Source: Mycolicibacterium wolinskyi (GTDB lineage Bacteria > Actinomycetota > Actinomycetes > Mycobacteriales > Mycobacteriaceae). From it: a stretch of DNA of 64,000 nt. The position numbers were made by a program, and so were the translations under genes. The notes beneath the pieces are model-generated. The model did not search any database, was not told the origin of the DNA, and was given only the letters and a program-made list of their open reading frames with translations. Shown one piece after another: positions 19,237 to 27,704 of the stretch (position 1 is its first letter; the number at the start of each line of letters is the position of its first letter). The stretch lies in the NCBI RefSeq assembly GCF_002101965.1, contig NZ_LQQA01000015.1:186001-250000 (forward strand), read 5' to 3'.

Positions 19237-19845
19237 TCAAGTGCTGCTGTCGAACACCCAGATCCCGCCGCTGGGATCGGGCGTCACGTAGATGGCGCCG
19301 GATAGCGTCATGTCGCGGGCCATGGCGGCGGTGTCGATGCGGGCGTAGGGCTGTATGGCCTCGGGCAGTTTCTCCAGTTCCTCGGTGTAGCCGAGGTCGT
19401 CGGCGACCTGTTCGGCGTAGTCCTGGACGGAGTCGTAGTGGCCGAGGTAGGCCTCGGCGAAGTCGTCGAACCGTTCGGGTTCGGCTTCGTGGACATCGGC
19501 CCAGGCTGAGAATGCGTTGCCGTATTGGCGGATGCCGCGTGCGATGCGGGCGACCAGTTCGAGCGAGTCGTATTCGTGGATACGGCAGACGCCGAAGTCT
19601 TCGTAGTCGTGGATGGCGAATTCTTCGGCGTCGGGCTGGCGTGAGGTCGCCAGCATCGCTGCGACGTCGGCGTGCAGCTGGGCGGGGTCGCGGGCGGCGT
19701 CGATCCATCGGCCGTGCAGGACGCCGTTGTTGTAGTCGGCCAGGCTGGCGACGTAGATGGCCGGCGACGGCCGCGGTTCGCTGTCGTGTTCAGGCCCGGT
19801 GTCCGGCTCGTGGTCTGGATGCGGTGTGGGTGGTTGGTCATGCAT
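19237..19845 (-). CDS. ardA: Antirestriction protein ArdA
   Basis: A 202-residue DNA-mimic protein. After a Pro/Asp-rich ~28-residue leader it has IYVASLADYNNGVLHGRWIDA, AIHDYEDFGVCRIHEYDSLE, FSAWADVHEAEPERFDDFAEAYLGHYDSVQDYAEQVADDLG and a late tail, all ArdA hallmarks including the acidic antirestriction stretch. The ATG at 19845 has AAAGGAGG upstream. ArdA blocks type I restriction of incoming DNA, fitting a conjugative element. The N-terminal leader seems longer than in typical ArdA proteins. Confidence 0.9.
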   Translation of the reverse strand: MHDQPPTPHPDHEPDTGPEHDSEPRPSPAIYVASLADYNNGVLHGRWIDAARDPAQLHADVAAMLATSRQPDAEEFAIHDYEDFGVCRIHEYDSLELVARIARGIRQYGNAFSAWADVHEAEPERFDDFAEAYLGHYDSVQDYAEQVADDLGYTEELEKLPEAIQPYARIDTAAMARDMTLSGAIYVTPDPSGGIWVFDSST

Positions 19846-19960
19846 GCTCACCTCCTTTCGTGGCATTGGTTGTTGTCGGCCCGGGCGGGAAACAGCGAGC
19901 GTGGTTGGCTCATGCTGTTCCCGTCCGGGGCCGATGTGAGCAGGCCCGGGTTGGGCGCTG

Positions 19961-20290
19961 CTAGGTGGCATCGCCTCCCTTCTGAGTGCGGCGGCTGGGC
20001 CGCGCTCCCTCGGCACCGCTGCTCGATGCGTCGGCATCGAACAGGGTGGCGATGGCCTGCTGGCGGGCCGCTGCTTCACGCTCGATTTCGGCGCGGGCGG
20101 CGGCTGCCCGGCTTTTGAGATCGGGATCGTCTTTGGCGCGAGCGATGTGCTCGGCAATGGCGATCTGAATCTCGTCGGTGATCGTGCCCTCGCGCAGCTG
20201 GGCAATGAAGCTCAGCTGCGCGTGCACGTCCGGCTTGAGCCGGATGCCAAGGGTTTTGACGCCCTTGACGGTGTCGTCCGGTGTGGACAT
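19961..20290 (-). CDS. Ribbon-helix-helix-like DNA-binding protein of the transfer module
   Basis: A 109-residue protein: TLGIRLKPDVHAQLSFIAQLREGTITDEIQIAIAEHI at residues ~12-48 has the strand-helix-helix pattern of RHH proteins. A long Ala/Arg/Glu coiled helix and a basic tail follow. ATG at 20290 has GAGGTCGC upstream. It sits between the methyltransferase/relaxation genes and ardA, so a relaxosome-accessory or operon-regulator role is plausible. It could alternatively be an orphan antitoxin. Confidence 0.7.
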   Translation of the reverse strand: MSTPDDTVKGVKTLGIRLKPDVHAQLSFIAQLREGTITDEIQIAIAEHIARAKDDPDLKSRAAAARAEIEREAAARQQAIATLFDADASSSGAEGARPSRRTQKGGDAT

Positions 20291-20373
20291 AGCGACCTCC
20301 TCGGTGCGCTGCGGCCGGTAAACGCAGGCTGCGTTTACGGGTACGGCCGCATGACACCGACGAGGCCCCGCAC

Positions 20374-21408
20374 TCATGCGGCAGCCTCCGCGTCCGTGGG
20401 CTGATGACGTGGGCGGGACCGGTTCTCGGCGATCCGCTGCCGGGCCAGGGCGGCGAAGTCGGGGTTGAGTTCGATGCCGAGCCAGTCGCGGCCGAGATTG
20501 TCGGCGGCGACGGCGGTGGTGCCGCTGCCAATGAACGGGTCGAGCACCAGCCCGGGCTCTGGGTCCGCGCGGCAGTCGCAGGTCGGGCCGAGCGCACCGC
20601 GTACCGCGGTGGCGCCGAGCGGGCGTACGAGGCGGCGGCGCCAGGGACGGCGGCAGGCGTGGCAGCGGGCTTCGGGGCAGCCAGCGGTGATGGCGCGGGT
20701 GGCGAGGGCCAGCGGGAAGGCGGCGTGGTGTCCGCGGTAGCCGGCGGTGGCCATGGTCCAGACGTCGCCGGGGTTTTTGCCCAGCGGGTGGCCGACGCGC
20801 CCGGCGGCTTTGAGTGCGTCGAGGCCGGTGGCGGTGTCGCTGTTGGGTCCGCGCCAGCCTTCGGGCGGCCGGGTGACCGTGTACGGGCGGCCAAGGCGGG
20901 AGCGGTGCGGCACGCGGATGGCGTCGAGGTCGAAGAAATACTGCGGTTGTTGGGCCAGGACGTAGACGTATTCGTAGGTGGCGGCCAGGCGGTCGGTGAC
21001 GCTGATCGGCATCGGATTGGGTTTGGCCCAGACGATCTTGTTGCGCAGGATCCAGCCCGAGGCGTGTAGCCGCAGCGCCAGCCGCTCGGGTCCGAGCAGC
21101 AGGCTTTTGCGCGGCGCGCCCTGCGACGGATGGCTGGCGTAGGTGTCGCCGAGGTTGAGCCACAGGGTGCCGGTCGGGACTAGCACGCGGCGGGCGTCGG
21201 TCAGGATGGCTGCCAGCCGCCCGACCCACTGTTCGACGGTGGGTTCCAGGCCGATCTGGTTGTCGTGCTGGTAGTTGCGCAGCCGGAAGTACGGCGGACT
21301 GGTCAGCAGCATGTCGACTGACGCGTCGGGCAGACGGCGCAGCTGATCGAGCGCGTCGCCCACCAAAATCTCGGCGCGCGGTGGGGCCGTAAACCGGGTG
21401 CGGTTCAT
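20374..21408 (-). CDS. DNA methyltransferase, N4-cytosine/N6-adenine type (beta class order)
   Basis: A 344-residue protein with catalytic motif TSPPYF at residue ~38 and the AdoMet motif DPFIGSGTTAVAADNLGRDWLGIELN near 290. Motif IV before motif I indicates the beta-class permutation. A Cys cluster (CPEARCHACRRPW...CDCRADP) between them may bind zinc. The ATG at 21408 overlaps the relaxation gene stop by 4 bp. No cognate restriction gene is adjacent, so it may protect the element during transfer. Longer upstream frames overlap the neighbour and were rejected. Confidence 0.88.
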   Translation of the reverse strand: MNRTRFTAPPRAEILVGDALDQLRRLPDASVDMLLTSPPYFRLRNYQHDNQIGLEPTVEQWVGRLAAILTDARRVLVPTGTLWLNLGDTYASHPSQGAPRKSLLLGPERLALRLHASGWILRNKIVWAKPNPMPISVTDRLAATYEYVYVLAQQPQYFFDLDAIRVPHRSRLGRPYTVTRPPEGWRGPNSDTATGLDALKAAGRVGHPLGKNPGDVWTMATAGYRGHHAAFPLALATRAITAGCPEARCHACRRPWRRRLVRPLGATAVRGALGPTCDCRADPEPGLVLDPFIGSGTTAVAADNLGRDWLGIELNPDFAALARQRIAENRSRPRHQPTDAEAAA

Positions 21409-22418
21409 TGCTGGCCTCCGGGCTGCAGTGTCGGGATCAGTTGCTGGGGCGCGATAACGCGGAACAGGCGCGGCGGCAGGGTGCGGTCGGCGGCGATGGC
21501 GTCGCGCAGGGCGGCGCGGCGGGTCTCGGCCTTGTCGGGGTTGCGGTGGGTGACGCTCCAGATGACAATCGGAAAGCCGCCGCTGTCGTGTTGTTCGATG
21601 CCGCTGCGGCGGTAGGTCTCGTAGTCGTGGCATTTGCGCAGCAGCGTCGGCATGCTTTCGCTGCCCAGGTCGACCTCGATGAACCAGGCGCGCGCCAGGT
21701 CTTCGCCGGCGCCGGTCTCGGCGTACAGGTCGGCCTTGAGGACCTGCGCTGCGCCACCGGTCCCGGGATAGCGCCGCCACGCGGCCGGTTCGACCGTGCA
21801 GACCTCCAGCTCCAAGGGGCCGCGGCGGTCTGCCTCGATCAGCTCGAGGTGGGTGTCGGCGACGGCCAGGCGGTGTCGCACGAACCGCTCGCTGGGTTCG
21901 CGAGGGCGGCGTGTGGTGCGGCCGGTGCGGCCGCGCAGCAGTTGGTCGCCGACGACGTCGAGGTAATGGATCATGCCGTCCGATCCGGCGCGCACGCCGC
22001 CGATACGCCGTTCCAACGCGCCGAGCAGTCGCCACTCCCGCAGGCGCTCCAGGGTGCGGCGGGCGATGCGCGGACCGGACGTGGCGGCATGGTCGGCGAA
22101 ATGCAGGACCGTGATTTGGCGGCCGGTCAGGAATTGGTGTTCGGCGACCGACCGCAGGATGGCATGGTCGCGGTCGCTGAGACGCGACGCGAGGGCAGCC
22201 AGGTCGGTGGGTCGGGTACGGTGCGGCGTGGCGGGCGGTGTGGTGCCCCGTGGGGCACCATCATTCGCCGACCCTAACCGGTCCGCTACGGCATCTGCCT
22301 GCGGAGATTGAGGGGCGATGGCTGCTGCGATCGGGTGAGCGATCGGGTGACTGCCGGTCGTCGCTTCGCCACCGCCCCTTTCCCCAACCCCGTGCTTCGT
22401 GGTATCCGGCACGGTCAT
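21405..22418 (-). CDS. Replication-relaxation family protein (relaxase-like)
   Basis: A 337-residue protein whose middle (LASRLSDRDHAILRSVAEHQFLTGRQITVLHF...RRTLERLREWRLLGALERRIGG) is a winged-helix typical of replication-relaxation proteins. The later AWFIEVDLGSESMPTLLRKCHDYETYRRSG matches the family's conserved region. It is probably involved in nicking or initiating element DNA processing. It overlaps the coupling protein (22415) and methyltransferase (21408) genes by 4 bp, so all three are translationally coupled. Catalytic residues were not resolved. Confidence 0.8.
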   Translation of the reverse strand: MTVPDTTKHGVGERGGGEATTGSHPIAHPIAAAIAPQSPQADAVADRLGSANDGAPRGTTPPATPHRTRPTDLAALASRLSDRDHAILRSVAEHQFLTGRQITVLHFADHAATSGPRIARRTLERLREWRLLGALERRIGGVRAGSDGMIHYLDVVGDQLLRGRTGRTTRRPREPSERFVRHRLAVADTHLELIEADRRGPLELEVCTVEPAAWRRYPGTGGAAQVLKADLYAETGAGEDLARAWFIEVDLGSESMPTLLRKCHDYETYRRSGIEQHDSGGFPIVIWSVTHRNPDKAETRRAALRDAIAADRTLPPRLFRVIAPQQLIPTLQPGGQQ

Positions 22419-24616
22419 TGCGCTGCCCTCCGACGGCGCGGCTGGCCGATCTCGCTGTCCGGGTCACCGGTGGTAGCGGTGTCGAGCAGGGCGGCAAAGC
22501 CGGCTTCGATCTCGTCGAGCGGTTGGCCGTAGCGTTGCAGGCTGCGGCGGCGGATGTCGTCGGGGTCGCTGGTCGGCTCGGGCGGGCGGCGGGTAATCCC
22601 CGAGGCCCAGGGCTGCACGGTGTTGTTGCGGACCAGGCTGGCGTAGACGTGGTGGGCGGGCAGACTGCTGAAATCTTCAGGCGTGAGGACGGATTGGCCG
22701 GCGGCCATGTCTTTGGCGTCACCGGCGTGCAGTTGAAAGCAGATCCGCGAGCGGGCGTTGTTTTTGAAGGCGTCGAGCATGGCCGGCGGCAACTGTTTTT
22801 GGTACTGGTGGGCCAGATGAAAGCCCGCGCCCAGGCTGCGGGCGGTGGCCAAGGCGTCACCGAGGTCAGTGGGCAGTTTCAAGTAGTCCTGGACTTCGTC
22901 GATGTAGATCATCACTGGATCGCGGCTGGCTTCCGGGGTCCCGGCGCGTTCGCGGATGGCCTGCCACAGCTCGGCCAGCACCAGCGCGCCGAGCAGCTGG
23001 GCGTTTTCGGGGCCGAGGACGCCTTTTTGCAGCGGCACCAGCAGCACCTTCTTCTCCCGCAGCACTTGGCGGACATTGAATTTCGGGTTGCGCTGAGCCA
23101 GCACGGCCCGCAGCTGTTTGCTCAGCAGCGGGCGCAGCTTGTTGCTCAGCGGCGCGACCGTCGAGGCCAGCGCGTCGGGCGACAAACTGTCGAACCACTG
23201 CCAAAACGGCCCGGCGGCGAACGGGTCGTCGCGGATCGCCTGCTGGGTCAGCGAGCGGCGAAAACCCGGATTGGTCAGCAGCAGCGGCAGCATGACCAGT
23301 GATGCGTCGCGGCGACGGGCCAGCACCTCCAGGCAATTGCGCAGGATGTCCGACGAGCGGGGGCCAAGACTGTCGCCGTAAAGCGCTTTGAAGGTGCCGA
23401 ACAGACTGTCGGCCACCACGTCGGAGGTGCGGCCGTAGCGGTTCCGGCCGTCGAGCGGATTGATCCCAACCGGCGCCTGCGACAACGGATCAAGCAGCAC
23501 CACATCGTCGCGGCGCTCGGCCGGGATGCGGGCCAACACGTCGGCGACCAGGTCTTTGGGTTCGATGACCACCACCGGGCGACCGGCCGTGAGGTCCTGC
23601 ACGATCATGTTCAGCAGCAGGGTGGACTTGCCGGTGCCGTTGGGGCCGATGACCCAGGTGTGGCGCAGCGCGTCGGTGACGTTGTAGCCGATGGCCGAGG
23701 TGGTGCCGGGCGCATCGGCGTCGGCGATCACCCGGACACCGGCCGCCACCGCCGGGGTCGGGAGGACCGGGCGGGGGTGGCGCGGCGGCTGCCCCGGAAG
23801 CGGCTCGTCGCGGTCGTTGATCGGCCAGCCCGACAGCCGCGCCACTTCGGTCACGGTCAGCGGCTGCGACGGCGTGAACCCCGACCAGCTGGCCCGCGGG
23901 CGGTTGAGCCGGTCAGGCTTTTCCGGCCGCAATCGCAGGTGCACACCCGGCGCTTCGACCGTCCCGATAGCCGCCGCCAACCCGAGCAGCAGCACCCGGC
24001 GGCGCTCAGCGGTGACAGCGTGCACACCGATGCGCAGCGTCGCGGCAAAGGCGTGCTGGCCCAACTTGCGTACCAGCGCCTGGCGGGCCTCGCCGTCGCG
24101 TTCGACTCGGATACCGTGCAGCAGCTTTGACACCACCGGTTGATCGGCGCGCTGCGGCCGGGCCGGGGCCAGGCGAGGCTGGCGGCGCGGGCCGAGCACG
24201 ATCTGGATGGCGAGCCGCTCGCCGCGCCCGACGCTGGTCAGGGCGTGCAGGATGGAGCGGCCCGAGGCCAGCGCGTCCGAGGGCTCCAGCGGCCGCGCGG
24301 TGGTGCTCAGGCGCAGCCGGCGGGCCGTGCTCACCCGCTGGCGGTCGCCGGGATCGGCACTGGTGACAACGGCCCCGGCGACCAGCTGTTCGACGGATCG
24401 GCGCACCGCTTGGGCGTGGCGCAGTTGGCTGCCCACCAGATATTCGACGCCGCTATCGTCGGCGCGGGCCTCCAGAATCAGTTGCGGCGCATGCCGTTCA
24501 GCGGCCCAGTGGCGCAGCAGGCCGAAGGCCGACAGTTCGGGCAACTGCTGGAGGAAAAACAGCTGCTGCCAGACCAGCGAGCCCGCATGCAGGGGTATTT
24601 CGGGCGGCTCAGTCAT
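22415..24616 (-). CDS. Type IV coupling-like DNA transfer ATPase (VirD4/TraD type)
   Basis: A 733-residue ATPase. The C-terminal half has Walker A VIGPNGTGKSTLLLNM near residue 325, EPKDLVADVLARIP, Walker B DPVMIYIDEVQDYL near 565 and ARSLGAGFHLAHQYQKQLPPAMLDAF, typical of conjugative coupling proteins. The N-terminal ~280 residues (WQQLFFLQQLPELSAFGLLRHWAAERHAPQL) are the companion domain seen in actinobacterial members. No strong N-terminal membrane helices are visible. Expected to bring processed DNA to a conjugation channel, but no channel genes are visible here. Overlaps the 24609 gene by 8 bp. Confidence 0.87.
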   Translation of the reverse strand: MTEPPEIPLHAGSLVWQQLFFLQQLPELSAFGLLRHWAAERHAPQLILEARADDSGVEYLVGSQLRHAQAVRRSVEQLVAGAVVTSADPGDRQRVSTARRLRLSTTARPLEPSDALASGRSILHALTSVGRGERLAIQIVLGPRRQPRLAPARPQRADQPVVSKLLHGIRVERDGEARQALVRKLGQHAFAATLRIGVHAVTAERRRVLLLGLAAAIGTVEAPGVHLRLRPEKPDRLNRPRASWSGFTPSQPLTVTEVARLSGWPINDRDEPLPGQPPRHPRPVLPTPAVAAGVRVIADADAPGTTSAIGYNVTDALRHTWVIGPNGTGKSTLLLNMIVQDLTAGRPVVVIEPKDLVADVLARIPAERRDDVVLLDPLSQAPVGINPLDGRNRYGRTSDVVADSLFGTFKALYGDSLGPRSSDILRNCLEVLARRRDASLVMLPLLLTNPGFRRSLTQQAIRDDPFAAGPFWQWFDSLSPDALASTVAPLSNKLRPLLSKQLRAVLAQRNPKFNVRQVLREKKVLLVPLQKGVLGPENAQLLGALVLAELWQAIRERAGTPEASRDPVMIYIDEVQDYLKLPTDLGDALATARSLGAGFHLAHQYQKQLPPAMLDAFKNNARSRICFQLHAGDAKDMAAGQSVLTPEDFSSLPAHHVYASLVRNNTVQPWASGITRRPPEPTSDPDDIRRRSLQRYGQPLDEIEAGFAALLDTATTGDPDSEIGQPRRRRAAQ

Positions 24617-24866
24617 CGCTCACCTCCGCAGGATCAGCGGCGGCGGACGGATCGGCCGGTGGATCGGTCTCGACGGTCAGCGCGGCCTGGGCGGCCTTGG
24701 CTTCGGCGTCGAGTTCGGCTTCGCGCAGCGCCAGGGCGATGACGGCGCGGCTGAGCTTGCGCAAGTCGGGCGGGTCACGGCGGACACTGCGAATACTGAT
24801 GTGCCGCTCGGCTTTTGGTCGTCCGCGGGTGCCGCGGCGATAGTTGGGGCGTCCGGTTTTCGACAT
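24609..24866 (-). CDS. Small basic/acidic protein leading the transfer operon
   Basis: An 85-residue protein with a basic N-terminus (GRPNYRRGTRGRPKAERH), a helix rich in Ala/Glu and an acidic C-terminus. ATG at 24866 has a strong AAAGGAGGAC site. First gene of the coupling-relaxation-methyltransferase operon and preceded by two operator-like palindromes. No family recognised; a DNA-binding or relaxosome accessory role is a guess. Confidence 0.75.
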   Translation of the reverse strand: MSKTGRPNYRRGTRGRPKAERHISIRSVRRDPPDLRKLSRAVIALALREAELDAEAKAAQAALTVETDPPADPSAAADPAEVSDD

Positions 24867-24908
24867 AGCTGTCCTCCTTTCTGAATTACGCGATTTGATG
24901 ACGATGAA

Positions 24909-24928
24909 GCTTTGAACGAATTCAAAGC
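24909..24928. promoter_or_regulatory. Operator candidate 1 upstream of transfer operon
   Basis: GCTTTGAACGAATTCAAAGC is a perfect 8+4+8 palindrome with the TTGAA-N4-TTCAA core, about 43 bp upstream of the operon's first ATG. Confidence 0.65.
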
Positions 24929-24947
24929 GCGTCTGGACTTACTATCG

Positions 24948-24963
24948 TTTGAATTGATTCAAA
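24948..24963. promoter_or_regulatory. Operator candidate 2 upstream of transfer operon
   Basis: TTTGAATTGATTCAAA is a perfect 6+4+6 palindrome, centre 37 bp from operator candidate 1, with the same TTGAA-N4-TTCAA core as the site before the XRE gene. The surrounding 24867-25032 region has no gene and is also a candidate oriT location. Confidence 0.65.
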
Positions 24964-25032
24964 GCTCAATAGCGTTGGCGCATAACACAACACCGACCGG
25001 AACGAAGGCTCTCGGGAACAAATCGCACTGTC

Positions 25033-25233
25033 TCACCAGCGATCCCGCCATGTACGAAATACAACAACCGCGCCGATCACCAGCCCGACAAGCGCCGCGA
25101 TCCCCACCACCAGCATGAGCGTCGGCAAGACCGCTTCAAGCAACGAGGCCGCGCAGTAAAGGGCGAACGCGGCGATCAACAGACTGACGCAGCCCCCAAC
25201 CAACCGATCCAGCCAACCCCCGCCCCCGCTCAT
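25033..25233 (-). CDS. Small two-helix membrane protein
   Basis: A 66-residue protein, MSGGGGWLDRLVGGCVSLLIAAFALYCAASLLEAVLPTLMLVVGIAALVGLVIGAVVVFRTWRDRW, with two hydrophobic spans and a basic C-terminus. Last gene of a five-gene overlapping cassette (26549 to 25033); its ATG overlaps the preceding stop by 4 bp. Position beside the coupling ATPase operon suggests a conjugation-related membrane factor, unproven. Confidence 0.75.
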   Translation of the reverse strand: MSGGGGWLDRLVGGCVSLLIAAFALYCAASLLEAVLPTLMLVVGIAALVGLVIGAVVVFRTWRDRW

Positions 25234-25778
25234 GGCGTACCGCCGTGGCGCAGCTCGTCCAGCAGTCCGTGGTCGAAACCAGCTGTCACGCAGCCGGTCA
25301 CGAAGCGGCGCTGATCGAGCGGGAAGCGCTGCGCGAACGCCTGCACGTAGGCCTGCCCAGTCAGATCGGCATGCAGCAGCCGCCACACCAGCGACCCCGG
25401 CGCGTGTCCGGCCGCTTCGAGTTCGCCCAGATGCCACAGCGACAGCTCCAGCTCATCGACCAACCCGAAATCAAGCCGGCGCCGGACATGATTGATGTCG
25501 TGCCAAAAGCGCAGCGCCCCATTGACTTCCGGACGCCCGTAGATCACATCGTCACTGTTTTCCGACGAGATCGGCAGCGGGCAGCCCGTCGCGAGGCTGC
25601 GGGCGTACGCCGCGGTCAGCGCCGGGTAGGCGTTCGGCGCATCCGGCACCAGCACGTAGCCGAACCCCACCTCGTCTTCCGTCTGGCGGGCCGCCTGCTC
25701 GATGAACCGGCCCAACACCTCGCTCGCCTCGGCCAGCTCACCGCCGCCAGCCGCCCGGCGGTCATTGCCGGCGGTCAC
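25230..25778 (-). CDS. Conserved hypothetical protein of the mobility cassette
   Basis: A 182-residue soluble protein, GTG start at 25778 overlapping the upstream stop by 4 bp. It contains EVLGRFIEQAARQTEDEVGFGYVLVPD, FWHDINHVRRRLDFGLVDELELSLWHLGELEAAGHAPGSLVWRLLHADLTGQ and YVQAFAQRFPLDQRRFVTGCV. The His-rich helical centre (WHDINHV, WHLGELE) is distinctive but I do not recognise the family. In-frame sequence upstream to 26168 is a shadow of two other genes. Confidence 0.75.
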   Translation of the reverse strand: MTAGNDRRAAGGGELAEASEVLGRFIEQAARQTEDEVGFGYVLVPDAPNAYPALTAAYARSLATGCPLPISSENSDDVIYGRPEVNGALRFWHDINHVRRRLDFGLVDELELSLWHLGELEAAGHAPGSLVWRLLHADLTGQAYVQAFAQRFPLDQRRFVTGCVTAGFDHGLLDELRHGGTP

Positions 25779-26008
25779 CTCGCGGCCTCCGCCCGGATAC
25801 GGCGCTCCGTGGCGGCATAGCTCCGCGCTACGCGCACCAGACCGGGCAGCGCCGCCACCAGGATGGCCACTGCCAGCCGGCATTCGCGGGCCCAGGGGCG
25901 GACAGCGGAACGATGTGTCAGCAATCGGTCCAGCCCGACCAGCACCAGGGCGTAGACGGCAGAGGCCGCAAGACAGACGGCCGGGAATGTCAGCAGCGGG
26001 CTCATCAT
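25775..26008 (-). CDS. Small membrane protein of the mobility cassette
   Basis: A 77-residue protein starting MMSPLLTFPAVCLAASAVYALVLVGL, with two hydrophobic spans separated by a basic loop (THRSAVRPWARECR), then a basic tail. Overlaps both neighbours by 4 bp (26005 and 25778). No family recognised. Confidence 0.7.
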   Translation of the reverse strand: MMSPLLTFPAVCLAASAVYALVLVGLDRLLTHRSAVRPWARECRLAVAILVAALPGLVRVARSYAATERRIRAEAAR

Positions 26009-26247
26009 GACGGCCACCGTTCCAGCCAGGCCAGCGTGTCCCCGGCAATCGCTGCCAGGTGCTGGTGCACGTGCCCGGTACTGGCCGGAGCCATGTCGCG
26101 GTGCACCGAGACCACGCTGTGCAGATCCGATAGCGCGGCCGTAATGATCTGGACTGCCCGACGGGCAACGTGTTCGGCGACGATCGGGTGGTCGCCGTGC
26201 GGGACGACGATCCGCTGCTCGTGCGGACGCCGCGACGGGCCGGTCAC
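26005..26247 (-). CDS. Hypothetical protein of the mobility cassette
   Basis: An 80-residue soluble protein (GTG start) rich in His, with HEQRIVVPHGDHPIVAEHVARRAVQIITAAL and VHQHLAAIAGDTLAWLERW. Overlaps the neighbouring genes by 4 bp on each side. Function unknown. Confidence 0.7.
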   Translation of the reverse strand: MTGPSRRPHEQRIVVPHGDHPIVAEHVARRAVQIITAALSDLHSVVSVHRDMAPASTGHVHQHLAAIAGDTLAWLERWPS

Positions 26248-26549
26248 AGCCGGCCAATCTCGCTGGCAGCCGCCACCGTGAACTGGTCGACCAACAGATC
26301 GGTGCGCGCCATGACCTTCGGGTCGCCGCCGCTCTGGAAGGCCGCCTCACGGGACAGCGCCCCCACCAGCTGGGTGGCCACCAATGTGGCGTAGCCCTTG
26401 GCCTGGATACGGGCGCCGGTCACCAGGCCCTCGATCAGCTCCTCACCCTCGCGGTGGGCAAGCGTGCGGGCCTGCGCGCGGCTGAGGCCATGCGGCGACC
26501 TGGCTGTCGGCAGCCAGGAACTCTTGCGGGCAATGTCGTTCGGGGACAT
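26244..26549 (-). CDS. Hypothetical protein, first gene of the five-gene mobility cassette
   Basis: A 101-residue soluble protein with REGEELIEGLVTGARIQAKGYATLVATQLVGALSREAAFQSGGDPKVMARTDLLVDQFTVAAASEIG, an Ala-rich helical protein. ATG at 26549 has GAGGAG upstream. Opens the overlapping set 26549-25033 and is divergent from the gene at 26668. Function unknown; the tight coupling suggests a complex. Confidence 0.7.
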   Translation of the reverse strand: MSPNDIARKSSWLPTARSPHGLSRAQARTLAHREGEELIEGLVTGARIQAKGYATLVATQLVGALSREAAFQSGGDPKVMARTDLLVDQFTVAAASEIGRL

Positions 26550-26667
26550 CAGATAACTCCTCGGGGTGTCGTTTCAGTAGGACACCTCGATTCAATGCGA
26601 GCGATACTGGCCTCGTCACTGACACAAAACTGACAGGGGGCCAGCCATCGCCGAGCTGAAAGACCCC

Positions 26668-27450
26668 GTGCGCGATCAGCTGGTGACGGAGCTGCGTGCG
26701 ATCCGCAAGATGCCCGGGAAGCCGGCTATCGAGCGGCTCAGCGGCATGAACGAACTGGTCGAAGCGCTCGGCATGGGCGACGTCGCACGCGCATGGGCAC
26801 GGCTGGAGCGCCTGCACCAGGAGTACGGCAGCGACCCGGAAACCGACATCGGGGCGTACTTCTACCTCGCGGGATGGGACGTTGGCCGCGACTCGCTCGA
26901 ACAGCGAATCGGTGAGTACGCAAACAAATTCGCCTGCGACAAGCGCACCGCCCGGCGGCGCGGCGACCGGGGCGCCCGCAAGCTCGCCACGATCATCCGC
27001 GACCGCTCGGAATCCAAACGGCCCTGGGGCCTAATCGCCCTGTACCAATCCGGGGCCACGGTCGACTTCATCGTCCGGCTGATGATGGCCTACGAGTCTT
27101 GGCGACCCGCCGACATCCGGCTCAACGGCACCGACATCGCCGATCCCACGTTCACCATGCACAAGAACCCCGACGTCACCGGCGGCTACTACCACCAGCT
27201 GATCGCCGAAGCCGTGCCGCTGGACATGTCTGTCGCCAAGGGCGGCACCATGGCCTCGATGGTCGTGCACTGGCCAATGCCGGTATGGCCGACATGGCAG
27301 ACAGCCGCGCACCTTGCTGATCCGCGATTCGCAGTTTGGACACGGACGTATCGGGATCGGGGCGTTGAGCTTCGGCTGGCGATGTCACATCGAGTATCGG
27401 TCAGAGAAAACGCGATTGTGGATCTGAGCCCAGGTAGGAGCGCCCCCTAG
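26668..27450 (+). CDS. Conserved hypothetical protein (HTH-like N-terminus)
   Basis: A 260-residue soluble protein, GTG start (a slightly longer N-terminus is possible, since the frame is open upstream to about 26650). Residues ~75-115 (DSLEQRIGEYANKFACDKRTARRRGDRGARKLATII) resemble the 'RTARRRGDRA' helix-turn-helix-like segment common in actinobacterial regulators. The C-terminal half (DVTGGYYHQLIAEAVPLDMSVAKGGTMASMVVHWPMPVWPTWQTAAHL) looks beta-rich. No function recognised. Divergent from the mobility cassette and co-directional with the protease module 250 bp downstream. Confidence 0.65.
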   Translation: MRDQLVTELRAIRKMPGKPAIERLSGMNELVEALGMGDVARAWARLERLHQEYGSDPETDIGAYFYLAGWDVGRDSLEQRIGEYANKFACDKRTARRRGDRGARKLATIIRDRSESKRPWGLIALYQSGATVDFIVRLMMAYESWRPADIRLNGTDIADPTFTMHKNPDVTGGYYHQLIAEAVPLDMSVAKGGTMASMVVHWPMPVWPTWQTAAHLADPRFAVWTRTYRDRGVELRLAMSHRVSVRENAIVDLSPGRSAP

Positions 27451-27704
27451 TGGCGGACATGCCGGCCTCAGTGGCAGCTGGGGGTGGCCGAGTCACAGAT
27501 GAATCGCATTTATTGATAAGGCAATTACTTTTGGGTTGACGAGTCTGAGCATCACTTCGAGGGCTAGAGTCGACTAGTGTTAAATCCTTGTTAGACGCGA
27601 AGCGAGATGCGTACTCGAAAAGCCGGGGCAACCTATACTTTGCGAGCTGTGCTCTTACCGGGCGGCGATAATTCGAGACCACCGCGAGAAACAAAGGGGG
27701 AGGC

